Part shown: in pieces, positions 1 through 11,700 of the stretch
Position numbering within the stretch: the stretch's first letter is position 1
How the letters are laid out: each line of letters begins with the position of its first letter
Source: Torreya grandis
Lineage: Eukaryota; Streptophyta; Pinopsida; Cupressales; Taxaceae
Reading direction: 5' to 3'
Length of the DNA: 64,000 nucleotides
Assembly: GCA_037957365.1 (NCBI GenBank)
Contig: JARHVA010000398.1
Span: 3,088,001 to 3,152,000, forward strand
Position numbers and translations under genes: made by a program
Notes under the pieces: generated by a model
What the model was told of the DNA's origin: nothing
The model's database searches: none
Seen by the model: the letters and a program-made list of their open reading frames with translations, nothing else

Positions 1-1
1 T

Positions 2-780
2 GAAGAGCATGGTGATGGCCAATATGAAGACAATAAGACACAAAAGTCTAATACAAGGAAGAAAGGATTCAAAAAGTATGACAACAAGATGAAGTCCTTC
101 AAGAACAAGAAAAGTCTCTACACTAATAAAGATTGCAACTCATCAGATGAGAGTGAAGACAGTAACTCAGATTATGATCATAAAGATGATGGTCCTATTG
201 AAGATGAAGACCTATTAATGGCTGAGGAAGGAAGTTACTCATATCAAAAGGAGTCTACTTGAAGTGATTTAGATGATGATAAATATGAGTTAGACTATGA
301 GACTGAATTGATGAATGTTCTTGAAGAACTGAAGATTGAGAAGAAGATTAACAAAAAGATGAAGTCTCAAATAAAGGACTATGAAGAGAAATTTAGTGTG
401 TTTGAGGCAATAATGAATGAAGACACCAAGGAGCATGAATATATAGTCAAGCATCTCAGTTGTCAATTAGAAATCCTGTCTACAAGCCTAAAAGCTAAAG
501 AAGATGAATGTTCAAGGTATGTAATTGAAAATGAGTCATTATAAGCTAAGTTAGAGAAGACATATAGTAAGATGTAGTCATTTATGAGAGTTGAAAAGAG
601 CTCAAGTGATATAGACAATATTTTGAGTGGTTAAAAACATGCAAGTGATAGAACTGGTCTTTTGGATACAAAGAAGAACCAAAAAATACAACTCAAAACA
701 AGATGAAGACTAATGTAAATCAGACCTTGAAGGTTAACAATCAATCAAGGAATGAAGATGTTGGAAGAGTGAAGACAAAT
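2..780 (+). pseudogene. copia gag remnant, acidic and coiled-coil region
   Basis: Frame 2 reads a Lys-rich stretch, then an Asp/Glu/Ser-rich acidic stretch with LLMAEEG near position 220, then a heptad-like Glu/Lys-rich segment (308-544) predicted as coiled coil. An in-frame TGA at 260-262 and a TAA at 542-544 interrupt it, and the frame shifts before the zinc knuckles. Gag proteins assemble the retrotransposon particle; acidic plus coiled-coil regions next to the knuckles are usual in long copia gags. The 5' end is cut by the window edge, so no start codon can be assigned. The stretch 550-780 is more degraded. Confidence 0.6.
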
Positions 781-828
781 CACATCAGATAACTAAATGC
801 CACGAGGTATGTAAGTTTCAACGATTAC

Positions 829-1161
829 TATTACACATGTAATCAATTTGGGCATAGAGCTAGAGATTGCAAGAGACCCTTTAGAAATGAGTTTGCATGG
901 AACTATGATGGGGCTCATTAGTCAAAAGATGTGAACAAAGTTAAGTGCTTCAACTATCTTGATGAGTGATATTTTTCTAAGCATTGTCCAAATAAAGTAA
1001 GGCAAGGTGAGTCTTCTTCAAAAGGAGTAGTTTGTTTCAATTGTCAAAAGAATGGACATATTGTAAGATTTTGTTCTAATCAAGAAAGGAAAGATAAGCT
1101 TCTTGAAAAAGGTATAGTGTGCTTCAACTGTCAAGAGAGAGGTCACATTGCTAAATTATAC
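829..1161 (+). pseudogene. gag zinc-knuckle array, four CCHC units
   Basis: Four knuckles of the CX2CX4HX4C type lie in one frame. Unit 1 (829-870) has Tyr for the first Cys (YYTCNQFGHRARDC). Unit 2 (946-987) has lost its second Cys and its His to Tyr and carries a TGA. Unit 3 (1033-1074) is intact (CFNCQKNGHIVRFC). Unit 4 (1120-1161) has its last Cys changed to Tyr. These motifs bind zinc and single-stranded RNA in gag nucleocapsid. Unit spacing is 117, 87 and 87 bp. The Cys-to-Tyr and His-to-Tyr changes fit G-to-A or C-to-T transitions. The family is clear; function is certainly lost. Confidence 0.85.
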
Positions 1162-1164
1162 AAG

Positions 1165-2136
1165 AAAAATCCTACAAGATAGAATAGGTTTAATCAGGAT
1201 CCCAGAGTGCAAGATAGAAGGCAAGTTAACTCATGAAAACCAAATGTGGTAAGTATGAGTCATGATGAGTTTGCAGGTCCAAGTAATCTATTTGATATGG
1301 TGGAGAATGATATAAAAGTTGAAGAGTGTCAAGGGATTTAATTGCCTACTCATGCTGTGAATCAAGAGACCAAGCTTAAGGAGAAGACCAAGGCACTGGT
1401 TGAGGCTAGTTTTAAGGTGTATATAGATTCAAGTGAACATATTACTATTGCTAAGCAAGTTTCATGCAAAAAACATCAGTTATCAATACCTAATGATGAG
1501 GTTCCAAATTTCAAGGAAGATTATTCAACTAAAAATATATGTCATGAATCTATGTTATCCCCATGTGTTGTCAATATAGTCTAAAAAAGAAGGAAAATGT
1601 TGTAGTGGATGAGCAAGTTGTTTCTCTTAAGCCTAAAAAGAAGAAGAAGAACTATCAGTATCAAATGACCAAGGAGGAGAAGGAATATGAGGAGTTATTA
1701 GCAACTCCTAGTTTCATATTGTTTTAAGGAACCATGTGAAGTAGGGTGTCTTTGCCTATGCTTCTTAGGAGATATCTTTCTTATGAAGAAGCAAGTATGT
1801 GTGCTTAAGGCGTATTTAGGGACTTTGGTCCTAAAGTTGGAGCAGTCTACAAGGTCAGATTGAAGGTTTCCAAGTGGCATAATGAGATTGATGGAATGTT
1901 TAGAAGAGTTGGTGCTAAAAAAGGGTTGTGTACTTCTTTGTGATGTGTTCCAGGTGGTTTTGTGTCTTAATGATATTGTTTTTACTTTTTGGAGGTTTTT
2001 GTGTGCTCCCAAGTTTATATTTCTTATTGTAGATCAAAGCCATGGTATGGGAATTCAAGGTTCCCAAATGTGTGAAGGCTCAAATCTTGGTCCAGAAGTG
2101 TGTGATGGTTGTCTCCAGGTGTGTAATAATTTTTAG
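1165..2136 (+). pseudogene. gag C-terminal or linker remnant, unknown fold
   Basis: The same frame as the knuckles continues downstream with open stretches at 1342-1584 and 1882-2136, broken by a handful of stops. The first is Lys/Glu-rich and the middle part reads KPKKKKKNYQYQMTKEEKEY, a basic then acidic run. I do not recognise a protease: there is no D(S/T)GA motif. It may be the end of gag, or sequence that replaced pol. The reading frame is retained for several hundred bases, which suggests it was once coding. Confidence 0.4.
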
Positions 2137-3111
2137 AGGTGAGCGTTGACCAAAAGGAGGTTTGTTGACCTTGTTTATTTTTGAGATCCTTGAGTTTTGG
2201 GCTATGCTATAAAATTAGTTTGCCTTATGATTTGAGGTCTTAGGATTCTTAATATGTTTAAATGGAAAAATAGGTTGTCAAATCAATCTTCATAGAGATT
2301 TAAATGTTTGTGGTTTACAAATTATTCAAGTTTTTATCAAGATGGAGGCCTAATAACCTAGTAGGTTTGTGAAGGAAGTATGTTTCATAAGATGAGCTAA
2401 GTGATGTAAATTGGTGTGTTTTAGGGGGCATTTGAGAGTGATCTTTATATGAAGTTTTGGGTCCTAAAGATGTGTCTAGTAAAATTTGTGGGCCTTGTAA
2501 TTTCTAGGTAGGGCTACAAGGAGTCTAAATAGGCCTAGTGTGAAGAAGAGTGATTTTTGATAAATTTATCTGAAATATCATGGTATGAGTGGTTTAATGT
2601 GATTTTTATGGTGAATTTAGAACATCTTTCCTATGTGGTAAATGGAATGAAGTTCTATTGGTGGTCCTTGAGGTGGCTCGAGAGAGAAGACTAGTAAGCA
2701 TGTGTGGTGTTTCTTCATGGTGTGTAAAGATCTAAAGATGATCAAGAGGTCTAATGGGTCAAAGATCAGAGGGGGAGTCCCTATCAGATGTTTCTTGATG
2801 AGTTACATCATATTTTAGTGCTTTTGCATGTTCTTTCTTCATTGGTTGTAGTGCTTGGTTAAAGAAAGTGTTGGCATGTAATAAGAGGAAGTTGTCAAGG
2901 CAATAATAGGTAGGCTAAAGGTAAGGGGGAGTTTGTATCATCTCTCTAAGGTGGTCCTCTCCTATTATTGGTATTTTTGGGTCCTTAGTATTAGTTTGTT
3001 CCCACTTTGTCATTATGTCAAAGGGGGAGAAGGTTCCTATAGTGAGAGTGCTTGAAGAGAGAAAAGGAAGGTGGGTTGTATGATGGGTGTTGACATCAAT
3101 GACAAAGGGGG
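2137..3111 (+). other. non-coding 3' region with repeated polypurine runs
   Basis: All frames are closed. Four purine-rich runs stand out: near 2768 (AGAGGGGGAG), 2919 (AAGGGGGAG), 3018 (AAAGGGGGAGAAGG) and 3103 (AAAGGGGGA). In copia elements of this type the last run before the 3' LTR primes plus-strand DNA synthesis, so the one at 3103-3111 is the best candidate polypurine tract. Confidence 0.45.
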
Positions 3112-5874
3112 ATATTTTTGTAGAGTTATTAGTGATGTCATGGATGTGTCTAGGTAATTTGGTGAAGTGTATTTATAGTTTAAATGTTAATGACAAAGTG
3201 TGTAGTGTGCTTGTCCTACTAGGCTTGGTCGATCTTTAATTTTGGCATGATTAGGGATGGGTCTGAAGTATTGATCATGTGTGAGGGGTGCTATCAGAGA
3301 TCAAGGATGTTTGGAGAGCTTGTGTAAGTGCATGGTATTCATCTAGTTCTTCATTATATTCATCTTGGCATAGTTGGTTCTGTGATAGAAAAATCTGAGT
3401 AGGCATATTGATGACATTATATTGCACACATGTGAAGGTTTTAGGAGCAGCTTGATATATGGATGGATTCCCCTATGAAAGTTGATCATGTGGTCCAAGT
3501 TTTAAGTCATGAGGTTAAGCAGATCACAATTTATTAAGGTACAAAGTTAGCTTCTCAGGCAAAGTTTACCAAATTCCTATACTTAGCCAAATTTGTGATA
3601 TCAAAGATCTACGACTAGCATTTAATCGGACCATAAATCTAATAGTGAGCAATTTATCTGACTGGATAAGGATCTAATGGAGTGATTGATATTTTTAGAT
3701 AGTGATCAATGGTGTGTATGAATTCAATATGTCAAATAATGAACACATTGATGACATGTGTCACAATCATGGAGATTGAGCAACAGATCTACGACGAACG
3801 TCTAATCTATCAGATGAAGATCCAATGGAGCATGTGAACTTATCAGTAATGATCCAATGATGTGTATTAATTCAAAACATCAAAGGATGCTCAAAATTCA
3901 TGTAGAGATACCAAGTGGCATAATTGTGGGAACTCAAATAAAATATCAATGATGAGCATTGTAAGGTAAAGACCAGGCTAATCCGTAGAGATCAATGGTG
4001 CATATTTGGTTAAAATTACCAAGGAGCATGAGATGAAGCCAAACTGATAGATGTTTATCATAGTTAAAGATCATGCTACTTTTGATGGAGATTGATGATG
4101 TGTATTCATTCAAGCTATGAGAGGGTATGAGATGTTGACAAAGTGTTCGATGTTTAATAGTGACCGTTGGAATTTGAATATTTAAATTAACGAAGGAAAA
4201 CTAGTGCTTAGTTTTTGAGAGATAACTTTTGATTCAGGGTGAATTTATTGATGGAGTAAAAATCAAAGTTGTAGAGGACTTTAAGGCACATATAGTGAAT
4301 TTAGTTATAAGGTCTGAATGTTTTTACAATCAAATTTATTGATCTCCAAATTTGATTATGTGTTTGACCATGTTTTGTAAGTGACTTGAGAAGGATATTT
4401 GAGCTATTTTGATGGTATTTGGATGTTTTAATATGAAATAAGTGTTAGAGTGTGTTGTATACTTCACGAGGACCATTTGTGTGGATTATGGAGGTTTGAC
4501 CAATCCAGATTTTGTATGATCAAAGGCTTAAAAGTTAACTATTTGTTTGTTCTTGGTGATCGTATATACAAAATGATGTTTGGGCTAATTATGCTATAGT
4601 AGAAGGGTGATGTGATGGATGTTTTCACTTAAGGTGGACCTATAGATCATGTGACATGGGTCTATGGATTGTTAAAGTATTCTTGTGTTCTAAGTTTTCT
4701 TGGTGAAGTGTTAAAGAGGTGAATGGGTCTCCATAGGACTTAAAAGGACACTTAGGCCTATTTAAAAGAGGGTACTACTCAAAGGTGACCCTTGTAGATG
4801 ATTTAAGAGTGAAGATATGTGTTGTGGATGACAAGGAAGGTTGTGAACAGATAATAATCATGATGGCTCTATAAAAGGTGAAATCAAAGGTGGTGATTTC
4901 TAGACTCAAGTGTAGAGGTGTGTGTAAGAGTTAAAGAGCAAAGGAAAAAAATAATGGTGTGTGCCTAGTGGATGAGGTGCAGAGAGGAGCAGGTTGATGA
5001 CTATGTGTATGACCTATAGGTCATATTTCTAATGTCAGAATAGTGCTCTTATAGGTTTGAAGATCAAGGGTGAGCAAAGAGGTCTAGAGTGATCCAAAAG
5101 GATATTTTAGATGCCTTTAGTGTGAGTGAAGGATAAATGATGTCTGTGTAAGATTGGTGGTTGATTCAAGAGGAATATTAGAGTGTGGAATATGTGTATG
5201 ACCATTTGGTCATGTTTTTGAGGTTGTGATAGAGTTCTTACTAAGAAGTGTAGAGTGATCCATAATGTGGCTTTAGATGTTTGTGGCTATGTGAGGAAGT
5301 GAAGGGGACTGAGATACATTATATCTCCATCAGATTGGTAGGCAATTAGTGATCTAGAGATGTTCATTTCATAGGTGTTGGTAGGGTGCTCAACATCTAG
5401 GTTAGAAGGACTTGACCAATAGGTGGTCAGAAGGACTTGATCATCTTAGGGGTAGGTGATCCTTGTGAAACAAGTGTTTCACTAAAGTTGGTTAGAATTA
5501 CTTGACCAACAGGTGGTTAGAAGGACTTGATCATTCTAGGGGCAGGTGTTCCTTATGAAACAGGGGTTTCACTAAATTTTGGTCAAAAGGATTTGACCAG
5601 TCTCATGTTTGTGATCATCTTATAGGATAAATAGTCCATGTGTTTGCAGGCTTGATAGTGGGTTTTATTCTCCAAGAGGGTTTCCCATATAAATCTTGTG
5701 TTGTGTGTGATCTTGCATTATCTTTATTGTTCATTAATATAAACATCTTGTATGCTTCATGAATGGTTGTATTAAATGTTTAAGTGTTTGAAGGGTTTGG
5801 AAATTGAATTAGATTGCTTGCTACCACTATTTTAGCCCCCCTCTCAGTGATTGTACCTCTAATAAAGCTTTCCA
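3112..5874 (+). repeat. putative long 3' LTR of the copia-like element
   Basis: The segment begins just after the AAAGGGGGA tract. Its end resembles the ends of plant copia LTRs: a phrase close to CTCCAAGAGGGTTTCCC near 5670, AT-rich polyadenylation-like sequence, then CTACCACTATTTTAGCC and a pyrimidine run (CCCCCCTCTCAGTG) near 5835. No second copy is present in the window, so both ends are estimates; the TG...CA termini are not clean. Inside are imperfect internal repeats (3600-3900, 5000-5350) and one clear 90-bp tandem repeat. No coding capacity is visible. Confidence 0.45.
5401..5600 (+). repeat. 90-bp tandem repeat, two copies plus a fragment
   Basis: Copy 1 spans 5401-5490 and copy 2 spans 5491-5580. 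Each begins GGTTAGAA and includes ACTTGACCAA, GGACTTGATCAT, an AGGGGYAGGTG stretch and GTTTCACTAAA. A third start (GGTCAAAAGGATTTGACCAG) follows at 5581. The TTGACC words are W-box-like, but that alone is weak evidence of regulation. Confidence 0.75.
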
Positions 5875-7028
5875 AAATTTTCATTGCTATATTAGTTAAA
5901 ATAAGTCATTCCAATGAAAATTGGGTTGCAAGAGGAAAATAGATGCAATAAAGGTGATTCAATGCTCCCAAAAAACCACAAATTTATCCAGATAATATAA
6001 TAGGCTGAACATGCATGTATAACCCTACAATGAACAAGCCTTATAAAAACAAAGGTGTCCCCACTTATCCATCAATAATACAAGGTAGGGTGTGTTGTAT
6101 ACAAAAACTTTCATCATGTTCATGTTGAATTTATAATCAAAATAACTTTCTATAACAGTGTATAAATTAGGGCAAAAATTACTAAAACAGCTAAATTTGT
6201 TCGCACACTTTACATGTATATTCTAAAATACATTAGGGCATCCTTGATTTAGGAAGTGCATTATATCCAATCATCATCTTTGCTTAATTCATCTCGAGTG
6301 AAATTGTGACTTTGCAAGGGATGTTTTAGATTAATTAGGTTGAATGGTTATTCAAACTTTAAAAGTCATGTCACTTTGCATTAAACTAATTAGCCTTTAT
6401 TAACCTAATCTTCCTCTAATGGGAAGTTCCATAGCTTTTGGAATTTCCTATTTTCCTAATTCATTAATCAAGTTATTCCTCCATTCACATGGCAAGTGGA
6501 TTCAAATATCTAAAATTATGACATCACATGGAAAGTTGTCAAACATTAGTATAAATGCAAGAAAATATCATGAAATGTAAACCCATGCTTAATTAATATA
6601 GATAACTTTTGTAATTTCCTATTTTCCTAATTCATTAATTAAATTATTCCCCCATTAACATGGAAAGTGGATTAAAATATCTAAAATCATGGTATCATAA
6701 TGACATCACATGGAAAGTTGTCAAACATTATTATAAATGCAAGAAAATATCATAAAATATAAATTCATGCCTAATTAATACAGACTCAAACCCCAAATTT
6801 GAATGTCAATAATTCTCTAAATTTGATTGAATTCCTAACACACATTGGTCTTGATTCGACTGTCAAAATTAGTCTTAGAAGTCTATAAATAGAAGGCTCA
6901 TTTGACATTATAAACAAGTTTTTAGTGTAAACTTACTATGCATAAATGAATCAAAAAGCTTCAACATTATTCACAATGATCAAATAAATATCTGGTAGAT
7001 AAGGGGAGATGTCATGAAAATGAACAAG
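5875..7028. other. AT-rich spacer between two retroelements
   Basis: No coding frame is supported. The stretch contains a two-copy tandem duplication (6442-6783). It also has a good TATA-like word, TATAAATA at 6884-6891, about 140 bp before the next element, which may belong to an old unrecognised LTR. Confidence 0.5.
6442..6783 (+). repeat. 171-bp direct tandem duplication
   Basis: The block starting AATTTCCTATTTTCCTAATT at 6442 recurs at 6613. Both copies share ATGACATCACATGGAAAGTT, the AAATGCAAGAAAATATCAT phrase and CATGCYTAATTAATA. The second copy has a short insertion that repeats its own local sequence (ATGGTATCATA). No coding or transposon signature is seen. Confidence 0.8.
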
Positions 7029-8136
7029 TGTCATGTCCCCCTTTTAGACATGAAAATTTTGAAGACCCTTAGCCTATTTGTTCTTTGTTTTCCAAGGCTA
7101 AGGGAAGTTGAAGAAAAAGGAAACATGTTGTTCTAATTGTAAAATTCAAAAAGTTGCTTTATTGTCTAACTTTCACTTAAGTTGTGGTCATTTGAGGGTC
7201 ATGGACACCCAATACCTTAAGTGAGGGTTATAAAGTAATTATTATTATTTTTTAAGTTGAGTTTCCCTCCTACAATGTAGTACCCCTCTTAGAGGGAAGG
7301 ATATAAAAAGGGAATGGAGATTTCATTGAAATGCATGTTTTATGTTTGATAATTGAAATTATAAGCTTGAGCAAATAATGCTTTACTTGACCTTCGAGAA
7401 TGAAAACCTTCCATGAAAGTTAGAATAAGGATGAAAAACCTTGTACTTAGCTAGGGCATCTTCATTCAGGGGATTACATTGAACTTTAGTGGATGGATTT
7501 TTAGTAAACACTATTTCTAAGGTAATGAATATACCTTAGGCAATGCCTAGGGTTTTGAGAGGAAAATTATAGGTTTTGGGGCATTTATCAAGGGATTTTG
7601 AGCATCAAGAGGACTACATTAAAGCCCTAAACCAACAAAAATTCACATTTGCAATGTGGCAACCCACTTCTTGGGGACTATTTGTAATTTTCTAAGGCTA
7701 CTCAAGGATGGGAATCATAATATATATTTTGTATAATTTTTTATTATTTTATGAGTATTTCCAACCATGAATTGTCAAAGAAAATTTAGAAATTAAGGTG
7801 ATTTTGGTGATTATAATATTAAGAATTTATTGATGCATGTATGAGGGTTAAATATGGTTTTGCACTTGGAAAATTGCACTTACGACACGTTATCATTTTT
7901 ATCTAGGGCATAAAGTGGATCAATTATAAATTCATGCTTGTTTGGTTAGGGTTTGACACTTATCAATTCCATAAATTGCTAGTATTTAATGCTAGGTTTG
8001 AATGATCTATTTATAGTATTTTTTGGGATCATTATTATCTAGGGTTTATTGTTACAAAATAGAAAATATCATTTTCATCTAGGGTTTGATGTAAAAAAGT
8101 AGATTTTAGGGTTTGTCCCAATTTTGGGACATTACA
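7029..8136 (+). repeat. 5' LTR of the non-autonomous element
   Basis: It starts TGTCATGTCCC and ends GGGACATTACA, a near-perfect terminal inverted repeat with TG/CA ends, directly followed by a primer site. The first ~335 bp recur at 11367. A TATA-like word (TATAAAAAG) sits at 7302-7310, after a purine-rich AGAGGGAAGG, and is conserved in the right copy at about 11640. Confidence 0.92.
7302..7310 (+). promoter_or_regulatory. TATA box in LTR
   Basis: TATAAAAAG lies about 275 bp into the 5' LTR. The corresponding place in the right LTR reads TATATAAAAAG, so the word is conserved between copies. It is the best candidate for the element's transcription start region. Confidence 0.55.
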
Positions 8137-8137
8137 G

Positions 8138-8150
8138 TGGTATCAGAGCC
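8138..8150 (+). other. primer binding site (tRNA-iMet type)
   Basis: TGGTATCAGAGCC begins one base after the LTR end. The 12-mer TGGTATCAGAGC is the classical plant primer site complementary to the 3' end of initiator methionine tRNA. Confidence 0.92.
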
Positions 8151-8179
8151 AATTTATTGGCTGATTATGGGTTGTGAAT

Positions 8180-9000
8180 GATTTCAATGGATTACTAACC
8201 TAAGTTTTTGCTAAAAGAGGAATATAAAGATCCCATCCAAAAGGTGGAAATGAAAAACAGGGCAATGGGTGAAATCTTGAATGATTTATTGCAAGCTACG
8301 TAGAATTATTAGAATGAACTAAGGGCAATAGGTCACAAGGCTTGTGTAAAGGGTATAGGGTCAAGCCCTAGGAATCAAGATCCCCCCTTAGAAGGAAAAT
8401 TAAAACTTTTAGGGGAGCAAGATGAGGGTTTACAACAAGTTGATGAATAATAAAATGAGCTACAAGTGGAAGACAAAGGGGTGGTTGAACTAAGAGAGGA
8501 TATTTTAGGTGGCACCAAGGAAGAGGAATCAAATGGGGTAGCCATTTGTAAAAAAGAACAAATCATGCACTATGAATAAAAATCCATTTTGCATATTGGT
8601 TACGAGAAAGTAATAGACAAGATCAAAATTCCAAAGGCTAATGTTCATTTTTTGTCTATTGTAAATTTCAGAATAGCATTTAAACGTAAGCAATTTGATG
8701 ACCTTCACATCAAGAGTTTTATCATCAATGCCCGACTTTGTATTTGTAATTTTTGAACATCATGAAGATCATGCTAACATTAAAGGTAATATGAAGGTCA
8801 TTAAAGGGAGGAATGAATTTTCCCAAGAGAACCTAAGGATATGGAATTGCAAATTCCCAATTTGGATGTGGGTTATAGGAAGGAGTAATGATAAAATGAA
8901 TAGCACCTTTCATGAGTGGTTGGTTACTTGTGAAACAAGGAGGGTGAAGGAGGCTAAAATTTTTGAATGGAAGCAACCACTACAACATATAAGTTAGAAA
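8180..9000 (+). pseudogene. internal coding remnant of unknown function
   Basis: Downstream of the primer site a broken frame reads a Glu/Lys/Asn-rich polypeptide, then a 100-codon open stretch at 8695-8997. That stretch is rich in aromatic and charged residues (for example WNCKFPIWMWVIGRSNDK). Its place right after the leader would suit a gag-like protein, but no knuckle or capsid motif is visible. I do not recognise the product. The region is interrupted by several stops. Confidence 0.35.
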
Positions 9001-11353
9001 TGATTATTTGGGACAACCCCTTCACTAAGAAAAAACTTGGTATGTTATTTGCATAAAACGTTATGAAGTTTATGAGAATACTTATCCCCATGCACATACC
9101 CCATTAAATCTAAAATCTTGATGAGAAGCTAACTCTATTTATGAATCACAAGTTCTAAACTTTTATAGTGCTTTACATGTATAGGAAATTCTGAGTTTTA
9201 GGTAAAAACTCAACCCACTCATAAGGGAGAAAATTCTAATTTTTTTTTGGCTTTTAGTTCACCCCATGTTTAGGAAATTATGTAAATAGTGGACGAACTC
9301 AAATCTTCACTTATTTCACCAAGTTTGAAACCTCAACAAGGGAACAACCCTTATACCACATGATGTCTTAGCCTATCACCAACTTGGTAAGTGATTTTTG
9401 TTCTACATTTTTTGAGTTGGGACAACCACTTCCACTTGTAGGACTTGATCATGTCCATTATGTGGTGAAGGGGTTAAGGGTTGGAAAGTTGTGTGCATCA
9501 AAAGAGGTTGAATAAATGATAAATTCTAAGTATGGGCAGCCACCCAAGGCATTGTAAAAATCATCCAATCCCCTACTTCAAAAGCTTGACAAATTTTGAA
9601 GATGATGAGTTAAAACCATTCCTTGAATGGGTAAAAACTTGATCAGTGAATGACTTATGAAAGCCTGAATTATTCAAGAGGAATAAGTCCATAAAACACT
9701 CAATTGGTTGTTTGTGCAAAATAATTATTAAAAAGTGTGCCAACTCAACCAGGTACAAATACCATGAAGTCTAAAGATGATAGGACAATAGGTGTGGGGG
9801 ACAATAAATGGACAAATAGGCAAATTCAACTGATCATATGCACAAGATATTCTTATTTTTTTGACATACGACAACCTCTTGTAAATTCTAAAAATATAAG
9901 GGATGTTGGGCCCTTTTATTTTGACAAAAAGTTGTTAAGTGAATGATGAACAACTCTCCAAAGTATGAAATTTCAACAATTTTAAGCCCTAATTGTGTTC
10001 CAAAGATTATTGAATATGTGTTTTGGAAGCAAGGTAGTCAATTGGGCATTCAAATGAATTGGATTGAGTTTGCAACAAAGAGGTAACTTTAGAAATACAA
10101 ATCGATGAACGATAAGAAGATTGCTCAAGGCCTCCAATCATAGGGGGTGGAAGACAAAGAAGGGGAAACTATTTGAGGAAAGAACACCCTTAATCTCTAT
10201 ACACTTATGTTGAAAGTGGAAAATTTGTTTGTAAAAGGATGAAAAGGTAGAGGCAAGAGACACTCATATGGGCACTATGGCAAGGGTGTTTACTTTTTCA
10301 TGGTATGCACACACAAGGTATGTCTTCAAGATTGTTCAAAGTTATTGTTTTCATGCAAATCATTATTCAACATATTTTGCATAATGAAGAAACTTTAAGG
10401 CACACCGGGAGCCCTAAGGAGTATTGGGAGGCTTTCCAAGGAAGCACTCACTCCAAGGTGCAAATGCGAAGCAATATAATCATGATGGGTAACCATAAGA
10501 TGATTTCCATAAATGTTGTTCATGAATGTTACAACCTTTCTAAGGAGAGTTGTGGGATCATAATTTATTCCTTAAGGGTGAGATGCACGAGGAAACTCCT
10601 AAGGGATGAGTTGGGAGTATATAACTACAAGTATTATTAAAAATATAAGGCTGTAATATTCAATTACAGTCCTATAAACATCAAGTACATAATTTATTTG
10701 TAATGTTCTTCTTCAAGATAAGAGAACACATTGAGTGTTTGGGTGGAGAAATGGATTGCAGCTATGTTGGGGGAGTTTCTAGTCCTCATAATGGGGAAAA
10801 TTATGAGCTTAAGGCACATTTAGAGTGTAGGAATGGCATGAGCAACCCTACTAGACCCTCCAAGTTAGACTTAAACGTATTTCCAACCATTCAACATTTG
10901 GAAAATTTAATTAAGTATGCAAGTTTGGGAAAAGAAGAGAGCCATCCCCACATGGAACATGAAGGAAGGGGGTCCTCCATTTTGACTAACATGTTTGTGT
11001 TTTGTGTAGGTGTTGATAGGGCACTTTAAAGGCCTATTTTTCTAGCAAATGTCTTGTTGAAGCTAATTGTTCCAGCCACTTCAATGCTGTCATTTATGAT
11101 AATTTCTTTTTTCTCTTCATATTTTTGGTAGATTTGAGGTGCAGGACCTTAATGAGAAGGGAAGAGAAGGATAAGAGTTGTGGTTATACCATTTTCATAT
11201 TGTATAAGCAACCACAAATCTTCAAGTATAACAATAAGGGGCTTCATCAAGGGGTCTTTCTTCCATGAGAAGAATCAAGGATCGAGATTTCTATAAGGCT
11301 TATGGTTGGGACAACCCCATGGATATTATTATTGCTTACAAACAAGCAATTTT
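9001..11353 (+). other. internal region of non-autonomous element, short frames only
   Basis: Several 60-110 codon open stretches (about 9737-9946, 10305-10640, 10703-11029) occur on the element's sense strand, with none of the catalytic motifs of pol. The stretch at 10703-11029 reads smoothly (for example RPSKLDLNVFPTIQHLENLI) and may be a remnant of a captured or gag-derived protein. Nothing else identifiable is seen. Confidence 0.35.
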
Positions 11354-11366
11354 GGGTGGGGAGGAT
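11354..11366 (+). other. polypurine tract
   Basis: GGGTGGGGAGGAT lies directly before the TG of the right LTR, the position where plus-strand synthesis is primed. Confidence 0.8.
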
Positions 11367-11700
11367 TGTCATGTCCCCCTTTTAGACATGAAGCTTTTGA
11401 AGAACCTTAGCCTATTTATCCTTTATTTTCCAAGGCTAAGGGAAGTTGAAGAAAGATGAAACATGTTGTTCTAATTGTAAAATTCAAAAAGTTGATTTAT
11501 TGTCCAACTTTCACTTAAGTTGTGGTCTTTTGAGGGTCACGAGAACCCAAGACCTTAAGTGAGGGTTATAAACTAATTAATTTTTTTTAAAAAGTTTAGT
11601 TTCCCTCCTAAAGTGTAATGCCTCTCTTGGATTGAAGTATATAAAAAGATAATGGAACATTCATTGGAAGGCATGTTTTATGTTTGATAATTGAAATTTT
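11367..11700 (+). repeat. truncated 3' LTR
   Basis: The sequence matches the first ~335 bp of the left LTR (TGTCATGTCCC onward, through the TATA region and TGTTTGATAATTGAAATT), then the match stops abruptly near 11700. The remaining ~770 bp are not found nearby. The break is either a deletion or an insertion of unrelated DNA. Confidence 0.88.

Larger units (their letters stand above)
1..5874 (+). mobile_element. Ty1-copia-like LTR element, 3' part, gag without pol
   Basis: The segment starts inside a gag reading frame and continues through four zinc-knuckle motifs into lysine-rich sequence. It then passes into non-coding DNA holding several purine runs of the form AAAGGGGGAGA, and ends in what looks like a long 3' LTR. 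No protease, integrase or RT motif is visible between gag and the polypurine runs. The gag layout (acidic region with an LMAEE stretch, coiled coil, several knuckles) and the repeated AAAGGGGGAG tracts resemble the SIRE/Maximus branch of plant copia elements; this is inference from memory of the family. The 5' LTR lies outside the window. It may be a gag-only non-autonomous element or a deletion derivative. Confidence 0.6.
7029..11700 (+). mobile_element. non-autonomous LTR retrotransposon without recognisable pol
   Basis: A 1108-bp 5' LTR (7029-8136) is followed by an initiator-Met tRNA primer site. A purine tract at 11354-11366 directly precedes a second copy of the first ~335 bp of the LTR. 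The internal region of about 3.2 kb has only short frames, none matching protease, RT, RNase H or integrase. This is the layout of a large retrotransposon derivative. The right LTR is lost after about 11700, so no target duplication can be tested. The family (copia or gypsy) cannot be decided from coding sequence. Confidence 0.85.
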
